Of a stretch of DNA of 31,873 nt, positions 23,541 to 31,873 are shown in pieces (the first letter of the stretch is position 1; the number at the start of each line of letters is the position of its first letter). The stretch is from an uncultured Ruminococcus sp. (GTDB taxonomy: Bacteria > Bacillota > Clostridia > Oscillospirales > Ruminococcaceae). The stretch spans positions 1 to 31,873 of the forward strand of contig CAMWOX010000004.1 of the NCBI GenBank assembly GCA_947175975.1, given 5' to 3'. Under the pieces are notes generated by a model. The model worked only from the letters and a program-made list of their open reading frames with translations. It had not been told where the DNA came from and did not search any database. Made by a program: the position numbers and the translations under genes.

Positions 23541-25001
23541 TTATGGCAGATTGGTATAGCCCATCAGATAAGCATCTACTTCTTTGGCGGCTGCCCTGCC
23601 CTCAGCGATCGCACGGACAACCAGGGACTGCCCTGTGTGCATGTCTCCCGCTGTAAAGACTTTCGGATTCGCTGTAACATGTGTACCCGGCAATGTTTCC
23701 ACATTTGTTCTGGCATCCTGCACTGCACCGAATGCGTCTGCAACATAGGATTCTGCTCCCAGAAATCCGATTGCAAGAATTACCAGATCCGCATCAACCC
23801 TCCAGGTTTCGCCCTCATGAAGTTCCCGCTTTCCTGTTTGCGGATTTGTTTCAAACCAGACTTTCACAAGCTGTACACCTGTCAGATTATGATTTTCATC
23901 TGTGTAGCATTCTTTCAGCGTTGTTTCATAAATTCTTGGATCAGACCCGAATACTGCAATTGCTTCCTCCTGACCATAATCCGTCTTACAGATCCGGGGA
24001 TATTCCGGATAAGGATTATTCTCTGCTCTGGTATCAGGCAATTTCGGATTCATTTCCAATTGTGTCACAGAAACAGCTCCCTGACGGATTGCCGTTGCAA
24101 CACAGTCATTTCCTGTATCGCCGCCGCCGACAATAATTACTCTTTTTCCCTTTGCCGAAATTGCCGCCTTTGCCGGATCTTCCTGATTTAATAGATGCTT
24201 TGTCGCCGCTGTCAGATACTCCACAGCGAAACAAATTCCATGTGCATCTCTTCCGGGAATCTGGAGATCCCTCGGCTGGGATGCCCCACAGGCTAATACA
24301 ACAGCATCATATTTTCTGAGAATTGCACCTGCACTCTTTCCCTTGCCGATATTAGAGTTTGTCTTAAACTCAATTCCCTCTTCCTGCATAAGTTTTACCC
24401 GACGTGCAATTACGGATTTATCCAGTTTCATATTGGGAATGCCGTACATCAGAAGTCCCCCGATCCGGTCGGAACGTTCAAATACAGTCACATGATGCCC
24501 TCTCTTGTTGAGCTGATCCGCTGCCGCCAGTCCTGCAGGCCCTGAGCCAATCACAGCAACATGCTTTTCACTACGCATTACAGGCGGATTTGCTTTCATG
24601 AACCCTGATGCATAAGCATGTTCAATCACAAAATTCTCATTATCCCTTGTTGTCACAGGTGTATCATGCAGATTACAGATGCACGCACTCTCACACAGAG
24701 CCGGACAGACTCTCGAAGTAAACTCCGGAAAATTATTCGTCATCAGTAATCTTTTCGCCGCCGCATCAAATTCGCCCCTGTAAATCAGATCATTCCATTC
24801 CGGGATTAAATTATGCAGCGGACAGCCATAATCTGACTGACAGAACGGCACGCCACAGTCCATGCATCTTGCCGCCTGCTCCTGTCTGCTCTCCTGATTC
24901 AAAGGCTTATGTAATTCTTCGTAATTCTGGACACGCTCCAAAGCCGGGACATCCGTATTCTGACAGCGTGTATATTCCAGAAATCCAGTTGGTTTTCCCA
25001 T
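23541..25001 (-). CDS. gltD: Glutamate synthase [NADPH] small subunit
   Basis: A 486-residue iron-sulfur flavoprotein that passes electrons from NADPH through FAD and 4Fe-4S clusters to the large subunit. The N-terminal cysteine groups are CMDCGVPFCQSDYGCPLHN and CPALCESACICN (about 46-110). The FAD site is VIGSGPAGLAAADQL (about 151-165), the NAD(P)H site VIIVGGGDTGNDCVATA (about 289-305). The C-terminal FAD contact is AGDMHTGQSLVVRAIAEGR. Full length for the family. It lies 22 bases downstream of gltB in the same operon, with a ribosome site AGGAGG-like sequence in that gap. Together they make two glutamates from glutamine and 2-oxoglutarate. Confidence 0.96.
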   Translation of the reverse strand: MGKPTGFLEYTRCQNTDVPALERVQNYEELHKPLNQESRQEQAARCMDCGVPFCQSDYGCPLHNLIPEWNDLIYRGEFDAAAKRLLMTNNFPEFTSRVCPALCESACICNLHDTPVTTRDNENFVIEHAYASGFMKANPPVMRSEKHVAVIGSGPAGLAAADQLNKRGHHVTVFERSDRIGGLLMYGIPNMKLDKSVIARRVKLMQEEGIEFKTNSNIGKGKSAGAILRKYDAVVLACGASQPRDLQIPGRDAHGICFAVEYLTAATKHLLNQEDPAKAAISAKGKRVIIVGGGDTGNDCVATAIRQGAVSVTQLEMNPKLPDTRAENNPYPEYPRICKTDYGQEEAIAVFGSDPRIYETTLKECYTDENHNLTGVQLVKVWFETNPQTGKRELHEGETWRVDADLVILAIGFLGAESYVADAFGAVQDARTNVETLPGTHVTANPKVFTAGDMHTGQSLVVRAIAEGRAAAKEVDAYLMGYTNLP

Positions 25002-25023
25002 AAAATCACCCTCCTGTTATTGA

Positions 25024-28000
25024 TTATCTCACTGTCAGATAGAAAGCTTCAATTTCAGCCTCTTCTGTCTGCATTCCTTTTTCTTCCATTGTTAAGATCG
25101 CCTGACGCATTCTTGCATAGTCATGCGGCATAATTCTCTTGAATTTTGGCAGATAACCTGCAAAATCATCCAAAATCCTTTGTCCTTTCTCAGAACCTGT
25201 TGCAGCGACATGCTCTTCAATCATGCGCTTTAATTCCAGGACATCATATTTCTCCGTGACTTCTTGCAAAGACACCAGTTCTTTATTCAAACGCATGTAC
25301 AGATCCCTGTCTTCATCCAGAACATAGGCAATACCACCGCTCATACCGGCAGCGAAATTCTTTCCTGTTCTACCGAGAACAACCACTCTGCCGCCTGTCA
25401 TGTATTCACATCCATGGTCGCCGACACCCTCTACAACCGCATAAGCACCGGAATTTCGCACCGCAAAACGCTCACCGGCAATACCGTTGATAAATACCTT
25501 GCCGCTGGTTGCACCATAAAGTGCTACATTCCCGACAATAATATTCTCTTCTGCCTTGAATAATGCATGTTCCGGCGGATAGACAATCAGATTACCACCT
25601 GACAGACCTTTGCCGAAATAGTCATTGCTGTCACCGCACAGCTCCAGTGTCAGCCCTTTTGGAATGAATGATCCGAAACTCTGTCCGCCACTGCCGATAC
25701 ATTTCACATGGTAAGTATCTTCTTGCAAAGAATCCCCAAATTTCCTCGTCAGTGCCGAGCCGAACATTGTTCCAAAAGTCCTGTCTGTATTGGTTACATG
25801 CACTTCCAGGAATTTTTTATCTTTGGCATCATTTCCGGCAATATCCAATTTTTTCAGCAATACTTTCTCATCAAGCGTCTGTTCCAGATGGAAATCATAG
25901 GCATCTTCCGGCTTGAAATGCGAATTTTCTTTCTTGTGCAATAATGCCGTCAGATCCATCAGATGTGCTTTATTCCCATGATCTTCGCAATTCTTGATCT
26001 GCAACAGATCCGTTCTGCCGATCAGTTCATCCACTGTCCGGATTCCCAGTTTTGCCATATATTCTCTCAGTTCCTGTGCCACAAATGTCAGGAAGTTGAC
26101 CACATATTCCGGCTTGCCTGTGAAACGTTTTCTCAGCTCTGGATTCTGTGTCGCAATTCCCACCGGACAAGTATCCAGATTGCACACACGCATCATCATA
26201 CAACCCATTGTCACCAGGGGTGCAGTCGCAAAGCCATATTCCTCCGCACCGAGCAGAGCCGCAACAAGTACATCACGACCAGTCATTAACTTTCCGTCTG
26301 TTTCCACAACGACACGGGATCTTAAATGATTCAGCAACAGCGTCTGATGCGTTTCTGCCACACCCAGTTCCCATGGCAGACCTGCATGGTGAATTGAAGT
26401 TGCCGGGGCTGCACCTGTACCACCATCATATCCGGAAATCAGGACAACACCTGCACCGGCTTTGGCAACACCTGCCGCAACTGTTCCGACTCCTGCTTCT
26501 GACACCAGTTTCACAGAAATTCTTGCATTGACATTTGCCATTTTCAGATCATAAATTAACTGTGCCAGATCCTCAATTGAATAAATATCATGATGCGGCG
26601 GCGGTGAGATCAATCCCACACCCGGTGTAGAATGTCTCGTTTTTGCAATCCAGGGATAGACTTTTGCCGCAGGCAAATGCCCGCCCTCACCGGGTTTTGC
26701 ACCCTGGGCGCATTTAATCTGCAATTCCTGTGCGCTGACCAGATAGGATGAAGTCACACCGAAACGACCGGATGCTACCTGCTTGATTGCGGAACTGCAA
26801 TCATGATCCGTTCCGGCAGTGGCAATTCGTTCCGGACTTTCACCGCCCTCACCGCTGTTGGATTTACCGCCGATTCGGTTCATGGCAATTGCCAGTGTCT
26901 CATGCGCTTCCTGAGAAATTGATCCATAGGACATTGCACCTGTCTTGAATCTCTTGAAAATACTTTCCACAGGCTCTACTTCTGCAATCGGAATCCCTCC
27001 GTCTTCCGGAAAGACAAATTCCAGCATATCTCTCAGCTGCATACTTCTGCCTTCTACATGAACAGCTTGTGCATATTGCCTGTATGTCTCATAATCACCG
27101 GTTCTGCTGGCTTTCTGTAACAAGTGAATCGTCTCCGGACGGTATAAATGCTCCTCCCGGTGACTTCTCATCTTGTGCGCACCGATGCTTGCGACTTCCA
27201 TCTCCACACCCAATTCAAGCGGATCAAAAGCCGAAGAATGCAGTTCCTCAACCCGTTTTCCGATCTCATCCAGTGTGATACCACCAACACGGCTGACAGT
27301 ACCTGTGAAATATTCATCAATGACTTCCTGACTGACACCGATTGCTTCAAATAATTTTGATCCCTGATAGGACTGAATGGTCGAAATACCCATTTTAGAA
27401 GCAATCTTGACAATGCCATGTAAAATACAAGCATCATAGTCTGATTCTGCCGCATAATAATCTTTATCCAATGCCCCGCATTCTGTCAGCTCCCGGATCG
27501 TATCATGTGCCAGATACGGATTGATTGCACTTGCACCATAGCCCAGCAATGTCGCAAAATGATGTACTTCTCTAGGTTCTGCTGTTTCCAGAATCAAAGC
27601 CACTGCCGTTCTCTTTCTGGTTGTGACAAGATGCTGCTGCAAAGCCGATACAGCCAGTAATGACGGAATCGGTACATGATATTCATCCACATCCCTATCA
27701 GACAGAATCAGGAAGTTTGCACCATCCCGATATGCCTTATCTGCCCGGATGAACAAATGCTTAATTGCTTTCTTCAATGAAGTATTTTTATAATACGTCA
27801 TAGGGATAACTTCTGCTTTCATGCCGGGAATCTGCATATATTTGATTTTCAGCATATCTGTATTTGTCAGAATCGGATTATCCACCCGGAGTACATGACA
27901 GTTCAATGCTTTCTCTTCCAGTAAATTACCGTCTGAACCAATATACATGCTGGTATCTGTGACAACTTCTTCCCGGATCGCATCAAATGGCGGATTGGTG

Positions 28001-29574
28001 ACCTGTGCAAATAACTGTCGGAAATAATCAAATAACGGCGGATTCATGTTTGAGAGAGACGGCAATGGATTATCCGCACCCATGGACGCAATTGGCTCGC
28101 CGCCGTCCTGTGCCATCGGCAGAATAGATCCCCGGATTTCCTCGTAAGTATAACCGAATGCTTTCTGCATCTGACTTAACTTCTTCTGGCTGAAATGCTC
28201 AATATTTCTATTAGGGATATGCAGATGACGTAGTTTGACAAGATTTGTATCCAGCCATTCTCCGTAAGGCTGACGGCAGGCATAATGATTTTTCAATTCT
28301 TCATCATCAATCACTCTGCCCTGTTTCGTATCTACTAACAGCATCTTTCCGGGACGTAATCTGTCTTTATGCAGAATATGTTCTGCCGGCAAATCCAACG
28401 TTCCGACTTCGGAAGACAAAATCAGAAATCCATCGTCTGTAATATAATATCTTGATGGACGCAAGCCGTTCCTGTCCAGAACAGCTCCCATGACATCGCC
28501 ATCCGAGAACAGAATGGATGCAGGACCATCCCAAGGTTCCATCATGGTTGCATAATACTGATAAAAATCTTTCTTTTCCCGTCTCATGGTTCTGTTATTC
28601 TTCCAAGGCTCAGGAATCAGGATCATGACAGCCAGCGGCAGCGGCATTCCGGACATTACCATAAATTCCAGTGCGTTATCCAGTCTTGCAGAATCCGAAC
28701 CATTGACATCAATAATCGGCAGAAGCTTGTGCATCTGGTCTCTCAGAATCTCGCAGTCAATGGATTCCTCCCGGGCAAGCATCTTGTCCGCATTGCCTGT
28801 GATAGTATTAATTTCACCGTTATGCACAATAAACCTATTCGGATGTGCTTTCTGCCAGCTGGGTGTTGTATTCGTACTAAACCGAGAATGCACCGTTGCA
28901 ATTGCAGATTCATAATTCTCATCCTGCAAATCCGGAAAGAACTGTCTTAACTCCGTCACTAAGAACATGCCTTTGTACACAATCGTCCTGCTGGAAAGAG
29001 AAACCACATAGGTATTCTCATTACTCTGTTCAAACACACGTCTTGCAATATACAGCATTCTGTCGAAAACAAGCCCTTTTTCGCAGTGTTCCGGACGTTT
29101 TACAAATCCCTGCCAGATACTCGGCATACTATCTCGAGCCATATCTCCCAGCACTTCCGGAACGACCGGCACTTCACGCCAGCCCAGAAATTCCATTCCC
29201 TCTTTTTGTGTGATAATTTCAAACAATTTCTTTGCCTGGCGGCGTTTCAATTCATCCTGCGGAAAGAAAAACATACCAATTCCGTAATCTCTCTCGCCGC
29301 CCAGGTCAATTCCCTGCTGTGCCATGATCCCGGAAAAGAATGCATGGGAAATCTGCAACAAAATTCCTACACCGTCACCGGTCTTACCCTCGGCATCCTT
29401 TCCGGCACGGTGTTCCAGATTCTCCACAATGTGCAGAGCATCTTCCACAACACGTCTGGACGGAATACCATTGATATTCACGACCGCACCGATACCACAG
29501 GCATCATGTTCAAACTGCGGATGATACAATCCTTGCTGCGGATAGGTCTGCATGGTTCTGAAATTATCCATCAT
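25024..29574 (-). CDS. gltB: Glutamate synthase large subunit
   Basis: A 1516-residue protein of full family length. Mature GltB begins at a catalytic Cys after propeptide removal; here it is Cys26 in HDACGIGAVV, which starts the class II glutamine amidotransferase domain (about 26-420). A central domain follows, then the FMN synthase domain (about 800-1180) with GAMSYGSISQEAHE, GGKSNSGEGGE and GYDGGTGAAP. The 3Fe-4S cysteines are in CMMMRVCNLDTCPVG. The C-terminal beta-helix holds repeated glycine motifs (GGQSFGSF, GKGLSGGN, GRTGKNFAAGMSGG). Ammonia released from glutamine is channelled to 2-oxoglutarate. It leads the gltBD operon behind a structured leader. Start ATG codons at 29574 and 29571 have only a weak SD. 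Confidence 0.97.
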   Translation of the reverse strand: MMDNFRTMQTYPQQGLYHPQFEHDACGIGAVVNINGIPSRRVVEDALHIVENLEHRAGKDAEGKTGDGVGILLQISHAFFSGIMAQQGIDLGGERDYGIGMFFFPQDELKRRQAKKLFEIITQKEGMEFLGWREVPVVPEVLGDMARDSMPSIWQGFVKRPEHCEKGLVFDRMLYIARRVFEQSNENTYVVSLSSRTIVYKGMFLVTELRQFFPDLQDENYESAIATVHSRFSTNTTPSWQKAHPNRFIVHNGEINTITGNADKMLAREESIDCEILRDQMHKLLPIIDVNGSDSARLDNALEFMVMSGMPLPLAVMILIPEPWKNNRTMRREKKDFYQYYATMMEPWDGPASILFSDGDVMGAVLDRNGLRPSRYYITDDGFLILSSEVGTLDLPAEHILHKDRLRPGKMLLVDTKQGRVIDDEELKNHYACRQPYGEWLDTNLVKLRHLHIPNRNIEHFSQKKLSQMQKAFGYTYEEIRGSILPMAQDGGEPIASMGADNPLPSLSNMNPPLFDYFRQLFAQVTNPPFDAIREEVVTDTSMYIGSDGNLLEEKALNCHVLRVDNPILTNTDMLKIKYMQIPGMKAEVIPMTYYKNTSLKKAIKHLFIRADKAYRDGANFLILSDRDVDEYHVPIPSLLAVSALQQHLVTTRKRTAVALILETAEPREVHHFATLLGYGASAINPYLAHDTIRELTECGALDKDYYAAESDYDACILHGIVKIASKMGISTIQSYQGSKLFEAIGVSQEVIDEYFTGTVSRVGGITLDEIGKRVEELHSSAFDPLELGVEMEVASIGAHKMRSHREEHLYRPETIHLLQKASRTGDYETYRQYAQAVHVEGRSMQLRDMLEFVFPEDGGIPIAEVEPVESIFKRFKTGAMSYGSISQEAHETLAIAMNRIGGKSNSGEGGESPERIATAGTDHDCSSAIKQVASGRFGVTSSYLVSAQELQIKCAQGAKPGEGGHLPAAKVYPWIAKTRHSTPGVGLISPPPHHDIYSIEDLAQLIYDLKMANVNARISVKLVSEAGVGTVAAGVAKAGAGVVLISGYDGGTGAAPATSIHHAGLPWELGVAETHQTLLLNHLRSRVVVETDGKLMTGRDVLVAALLGAEEYGFATAPLVTMGCMMMRVCNLDTCPVGIATQNPELRKRFTGKPEYVVNFLTFVAQELREYMAKLGIRTVDELIGRTDLLQIKNCEDHGNKAHLMDLTALLHKKENSHFKPEDAYDFHLEQTLDEKVLLKKLDIAGNDAKDKKFLEVHVTNTDRTFGTMFGSALTRKFGDSLQEDTYHVKCIGSGGQSFGSFIPKGLTLELCGDSNDYFGKGLSGGNLIVYPPEHALFKAEENIIVGNVALYGATSGKVFINGIAGERFAVRNSGAYAVVEGVGDHGCEYMTGGRVVVLGRTGKNFAAGMSGGIAYVLDEDRDLYMRLNKELVSLQEVTEKYDVLELKRMIEEHVAATGSEKGQRILDDFAGYLPKFKRIMPHDYARMRQAILTMEEKGMQTEEAEIEAFYLTVR

Positions 29575-29663
29575 AAATCACCATCTGGTTATCTGAATCA
29601 ATTTCTTCAGATAACATTTCCTTTCATAGAATTTACAAAAATTTTCTTCATGAACCGCAAAAA

Positions 29664-29723
29664 ACGACACTCAAATCGTACCTGAGTATTGCATACCCTC
29701 TCAGATACAGTTTCAAGCGTCGT
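29664..29723 (-). promoter_or_regulatory. Structured leader/attenuator-like RNA before gltB
   Basis: On the minus strand an outer 12-bp stem with several G-U pairs (ACGACGCTTGAA with TTTGAGTGTCGT) encloses an inner 8-bp stem (TATCTGAG/CTCAGGTA) with a 13-nt loop. It is followed directly by six U. The element lies about 60 bases after the expected transcription start and 90 before gltB, the position of a transcription attenuator. It lacks the T-box sequence and I cannot match it to a known riboswitch class. Confidence 0.6.
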
Positions 29724-29783
29724 TGCTTTTTGTATTCAGTTCAAAATTAACAAAATAAAGTCAGGGACTCTCATTACAATCCT

Positions 29784-29812
29784 ATTTTACAACTTTTCAG
29801 ATGCTTTGTCAA
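29784..29812 (-). promoter_or_regulatory. Promoter of gltBD
   Basis: On the minus strand: -35 TTGACA, 17-bp spacer, -10 TAAAAT. It is about 210 bases before gltB, leaving a long leader that contains the attenuator-like hairpin. Confidence 0.8.
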
Positions 29813-29834
29813 TCAATTCAAGTAGATAATTTAT

Positions 29835-29874
29835 AAAATTAAGTTTTTATCTCAAAATTCTTAATTTTATTAAG
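29835..29874 (-). terminator. AT-rich hairpins after the LRR gene
   Basis: AAAATTAAG and CTTAATTTT can pair over 16 bases, and CTTAAT can instead pair with a neighbouring ATTAAG. The stems are purely A/T-rich, so a terminator is only a tentative call. Confidence 0.3.
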
Positions 29875-29883
29875 TTTTGTTTT

Positions 29884-31431
29884 TTAAAATTTCAAATTCT
29901 GCCATAAATGCGTTTCCGCATCATTAAAATATTCTGATAAGAATGACATGCAAAGATTTTCCTCCAAATTATTTGTATCACAATTATATTCCATTATTTT
30001 TTCATGATCCATCATATAATATTGTTCATAGAAACTCTTGCCAAAAATAATATCACCATTTTCATTCTTATATTGCTGATGAAAAGCAATAATATAAATA
30101 ATATCCTTATCCAGAATATAATAATTATATTTTTTACACTCCGCACCCTCATATATTTGTAGACAAATTTTTTTTAAAATTCCGTTTTCCAAAAATGCTG
30201 TTGCATCAAAATCATTGCATGGATAATTTTCTTGTTGATAGGTATTATGATACAGATAATAATTCGTGAAATAATCTGTTTTCAGTTGATCGAATCTGTT
30301 TTCATGATTGTTCTCGCCATCATTGTTAAAATAAACGGAATTATCATTTGCAAGCTCTTTTCTTATCATTTCGTATATTTCCATTTCTGCATCGGATTCC
30401 TGATATAGAACTAATGTATCATTTCCATCATATACCCAGATTACACCATCTATGATAAACATTTCAGTTGATTTTTCCGTGGAATGCTGATATAAATTCG
30501 TTATCATATAAGTAAGTTCGCTGTTAATCACATAATAATTTGAAAATCTTTCCTGCATATCACCAAATGTTTCCAGCTGCATCCAGACTAATTGTTCATT
30601 GTAAAAATATCCATTTACCCATGTTCCGATAGTATTTGTGAGTTCTTCCGGCGCAAAAGATCTGACAGAAAAGTTCCTGTTTTGCGCATAGAAATTATCA
30701 AAATACGCTGTAATCTTTTTTCTTATTTTTTCATAGGATGGAGGGTTATTGCATATTCGATTACGAATTGCAGATATATTTTGTGACAGATGAAAACAGC
30801 CGTAAAATGCATAATCCCCGATACTTGTGACACTATCCGGAATTACGACAGATTCCAGAGAAGAACAGTTAGAAAACGCAAAATCTTCAATACTTGTCAC
30901 ACCATCCGGAATCGAATAGGATTGCTCCGGTTTTCCAATTGGATATTGCAATAGTGTTTTTTGATCTTTTGAAAATAATACATCATCCATATCCATATAA
31001 TACTGATTTTCGGAGTTAACATGAATCGCTGTCAAGGAATCACAACCAGAAAATGCATACATTCCAATATGTGCGACACCGTCCGGGATTGTGATAGATG
31101 TCAAAGAAGAACAGGCAGAAAACGCAAAACCTTCAATACTTGTGACGGGTAGCCCCTCAATTGTTACAGGAATTATCATTTCACCCTCTGCGGATTCATT
31201 ACAATCTGTGATTTTCACGTGATCTTCACAAACTTGATAATCTAGACCATTCTCCAATGTTGCAGTAACGGGATTTTCAAGATGCCATGCCATTTTAATC
31301 ATATCCGCACAATAAATGACTGCAACCGAAACAACAAACCCCATACAAACAATACCGAAAATAGTTTTGTATAAAGCAGATTCCATGATACAAACAGCAC
31401 CAGAAATCATTTTTTGCAAATTAAATTTCAT
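29884..31431 (-). CDS. BspA-type leucine-rich-repeat membrane protein with duplicated C-terminal domain
   Basis: A 515-residue protein with one N-terminal membrane segment (about 22-42). Residues about 88-215 hold BspA/LRR_5 repeats of the form (V)TSI..(F/Y)AF..C.SL..I.IPDGV. The C-terminal half shows two related segments (about 265-345 and 403-485). Each has a Tyr-Tyr pair followed by a hydrophobic strand (YYVINSELTYMI and YYILDKDIIYII), preceded by a short strand (NEQLVWMQLE and NGILKKICLQ). I do not recognise this C-terminal domain. The start has GGGAG seven bases upstream. The gene is markedly more AT-rich than the rest of the window, a possible sign of recent acquisition. LRR_5 proteins are often surface-binding; a ligand cannot be named. 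Confidence 0.75.
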   Translation of the reverse strand: MKFNLQKMISGAVCIMESALYKTIFGIVCMGFVVSVAVIYCADMIKMAWHLENPVTATLENGLDYQVCEDHVKITDCNESAEGEMIIPVTIEGLPVTSIEGFAFSACSSLTSITIPDGVAHIGMYAFSGCDSLTAIHVNSENQYYMDMDDVLFSKDQKTLLQYPIGKPEQSYSIPDGVTSIEDFAFSNCSSLESVVIPDSVTSIGDYAFYGCFHLSQNISAIRNRICNNPPSYEKIRKKITAYFDNFYAQNRNFSVRSFAPEELTNTIGTWVNGYFYNEQLVWMQLETFGDMQERFSNYYVINSELTYMITNLYQHSTEKSTEMFIIDGVIWVYDGNDTLVLYQESDAEMEIYEMIRKELANDNSVYFNNDGENNHENRFDQLKTDYFTNYYLYHNTYQQENYPCNDFDATAFLENGILKKICLQIYEGAECKKYNYYILDKDIIYIIAFHQQYKNENGDIIFGKSFYEQYYMMDHEKIMEYNCDTNNLEENLCMSFLSEYFNDAETHLWQNLKF

Positions 31432-31466
31432 TGCATTTCTCCCAATTTTGAGTTTGAAGTAAGAGG

Positions 31467-31592
31467 TTATTTATCAAAAGGACGGCAAATTACTTTCGAA
31501 AATATTACTAAGATTGTATCATCTTCTATTTTCTCATAATCACCTATGTCAGGTGGAGTTATATTGGGATCATCATACCTCTTTGCTCTTAT
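31467..31592 (-). pseudogene. Possible gene remnant without a normal start codon
   Basis: An open frame of about 41 codons ends at TAA (31467-31469) and reads like a real acidic protein (RYDDPNITPPDIGDYEKI, then DDTILVIFSKVICRPFDK). No ATG, GTG or TTG occurs in frame; only an ATA follows an AAAGGA-like site, and an in-frame TAG lies at 31599-31601. It could be the tail of a decayed gene or start at a rare codon. In DNA this AT-rich an open stretch of this length can also arise by chance. Confidence 0.3.
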
Positions 31593-31605
31593 TCCTTTCT
31601 AAAAT

Positions 31606-31873
31606 TCAATAAAATTTGCTGTTTTCAGGAAGGTTTTCTGGTTCTATCCACTTAATTTGTGGAGATAATTGTCCCTTTTCCAAAAAAAATTTTATTATTT
31701 CCCATGCTTGAATTGGTGGTACAAATAGCCCCAAAGATACTTCTAAATCATCAATTCCTTCAATAATTTCATTTAATTTTCCAAAATCAAATAAAGATAA
31801 TTTTTCTTCCTCATCTTCTTTATTGTTGCTATAATTGAAATAAAAACCATAATCCAAGTTTACACTTATGGAT
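31606..31873 (-). CDS. Uncharacterised small acidic protein, 5' end beyond the window
   Basis: The frame stays open to the window edge, so at least 88 codons are visible and the start probably lies outside; an internal TTG at 31857 is a weak candidate. The sequence has an acidic patch (NNKEDEEEKLSLFDFG), then an amphipathic helical part (LNEIIEGIDDLEVSLGLF) and WIEPENLPENSKFY at the end. There is no signal peptide or membrane segment in the visible part. Size, acidity and aromatic residues resemble small immunity-type proteins of polymorphic toxin loci, but this is only a general likeness. It lies upstream of the possible remnant and the LRR gene on the same strand. Confidence 0.55.
   Translation of the reverse strand, partial: SISVNLDYGFYFNYSNNKEDEEEKLSLFDFGKLNEIIEGIDDLEVSLGLFVPPIQAWEIIKFFLEKGQLSPQIKWIEPENLPENSKFY

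Noticed and set aside
29730..29775. Short Leu/Ile-rich leader peptide in the gltB leader
   Set aside because: The ATG lies almost at the expected transcription start and its SD-like AGGA would not be on the transcript; no control codons fit a glutamate pathway.
1..31873. Insertion sequences, prophage, integron or defence systems
   Set aside because: No transposase, integrase, phage structural, restriction or cas-like protein is recognisable in any frame.

Overview
The window looks like chromosomal DNA from an anaerobic gut Clostridia species, most likely Oscillospiraceae or a Ruminococcus-like bacterium. The basis is moderate to low GC, strong AGGAGG-type ribosome sites, TTGACA/TATAAT promoters that often carry an extended TGn -10, a dockerin module, GH25 and choline-binding-like envelope proteins, a Na+-decarboxylase beta/gamma pair and NADPH-type glutamate synthase. 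The placement is inferred from gene content; no marker gene fixes the species. Nearly everything is on the minus strand. Only the MscS channel, a type IIA topoisomerase A subunit and one tRNA-Arg are on the plus strand.

Layout, left to right. (1) 129-2712: an ECF-type sigma factor, translationally coupled to a large membrane-anchored anti-sigma/sensor-like protein with a duplicated ectodomain. (2) 2859-12228: an envelope cluster with an alpha/beta-hydrolase-fold lipoprotein whose nucleophile position is Ala, a DHHW/AlgX-like SGNH protein next to an MBOAT O-acyltransferase, a lipoprotein with a Ser/Thr/Asp/Glu-rich stalk, a secreted dockerin + cell-wall-binding-repeat + transglutaminase-like protein, a DUF3810-like membrane metalloprotease and a membrane-anchored GH25 muramidase. 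(3) 12372-14105: OadB- and OadG-like subunits with no carboxyltransferase or biotin subunit nearby, divergent from mscS. (4) 15211-18012: a small CxC/CxxC protein and an orphan ParC/GyrA-family subunit. (5) 18126-22749: a LacI-type regulator, a sugar-binding lipoprotein and two permeases of a carbohydrate ABC importer with no ATPase gene. (6) 23131-23204: tRNA-Arg(CCU), followed by a gap that carries an unexplained promoter pointing back at the tRNA. (7) 23541-29574: gltB-gltD behind a structured, terminator-like leader. (8) 29884-31873: an AT-rich stretch with a BspA-type LRR membrane protein, a possible gene remnant without a start codon, and a small acidic ORF cut by the window edge.

How the parts work together: the left third is mainly about the envelope (sensing, O-acetylation, wall binding, wall cleavage), the middle covers ion gradients and DNA topology, and the right covers sugar uptake and nitrogen assimilation. 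No CRISPR array, insertion sequence, prophage or recognised defence system was seen. The best candidates for something undescribed are the unusual envelope cluster, the gltB leader RNA, the orphan promoter antisense to the tRNA, and the right-edge LRR/small-ORF region.
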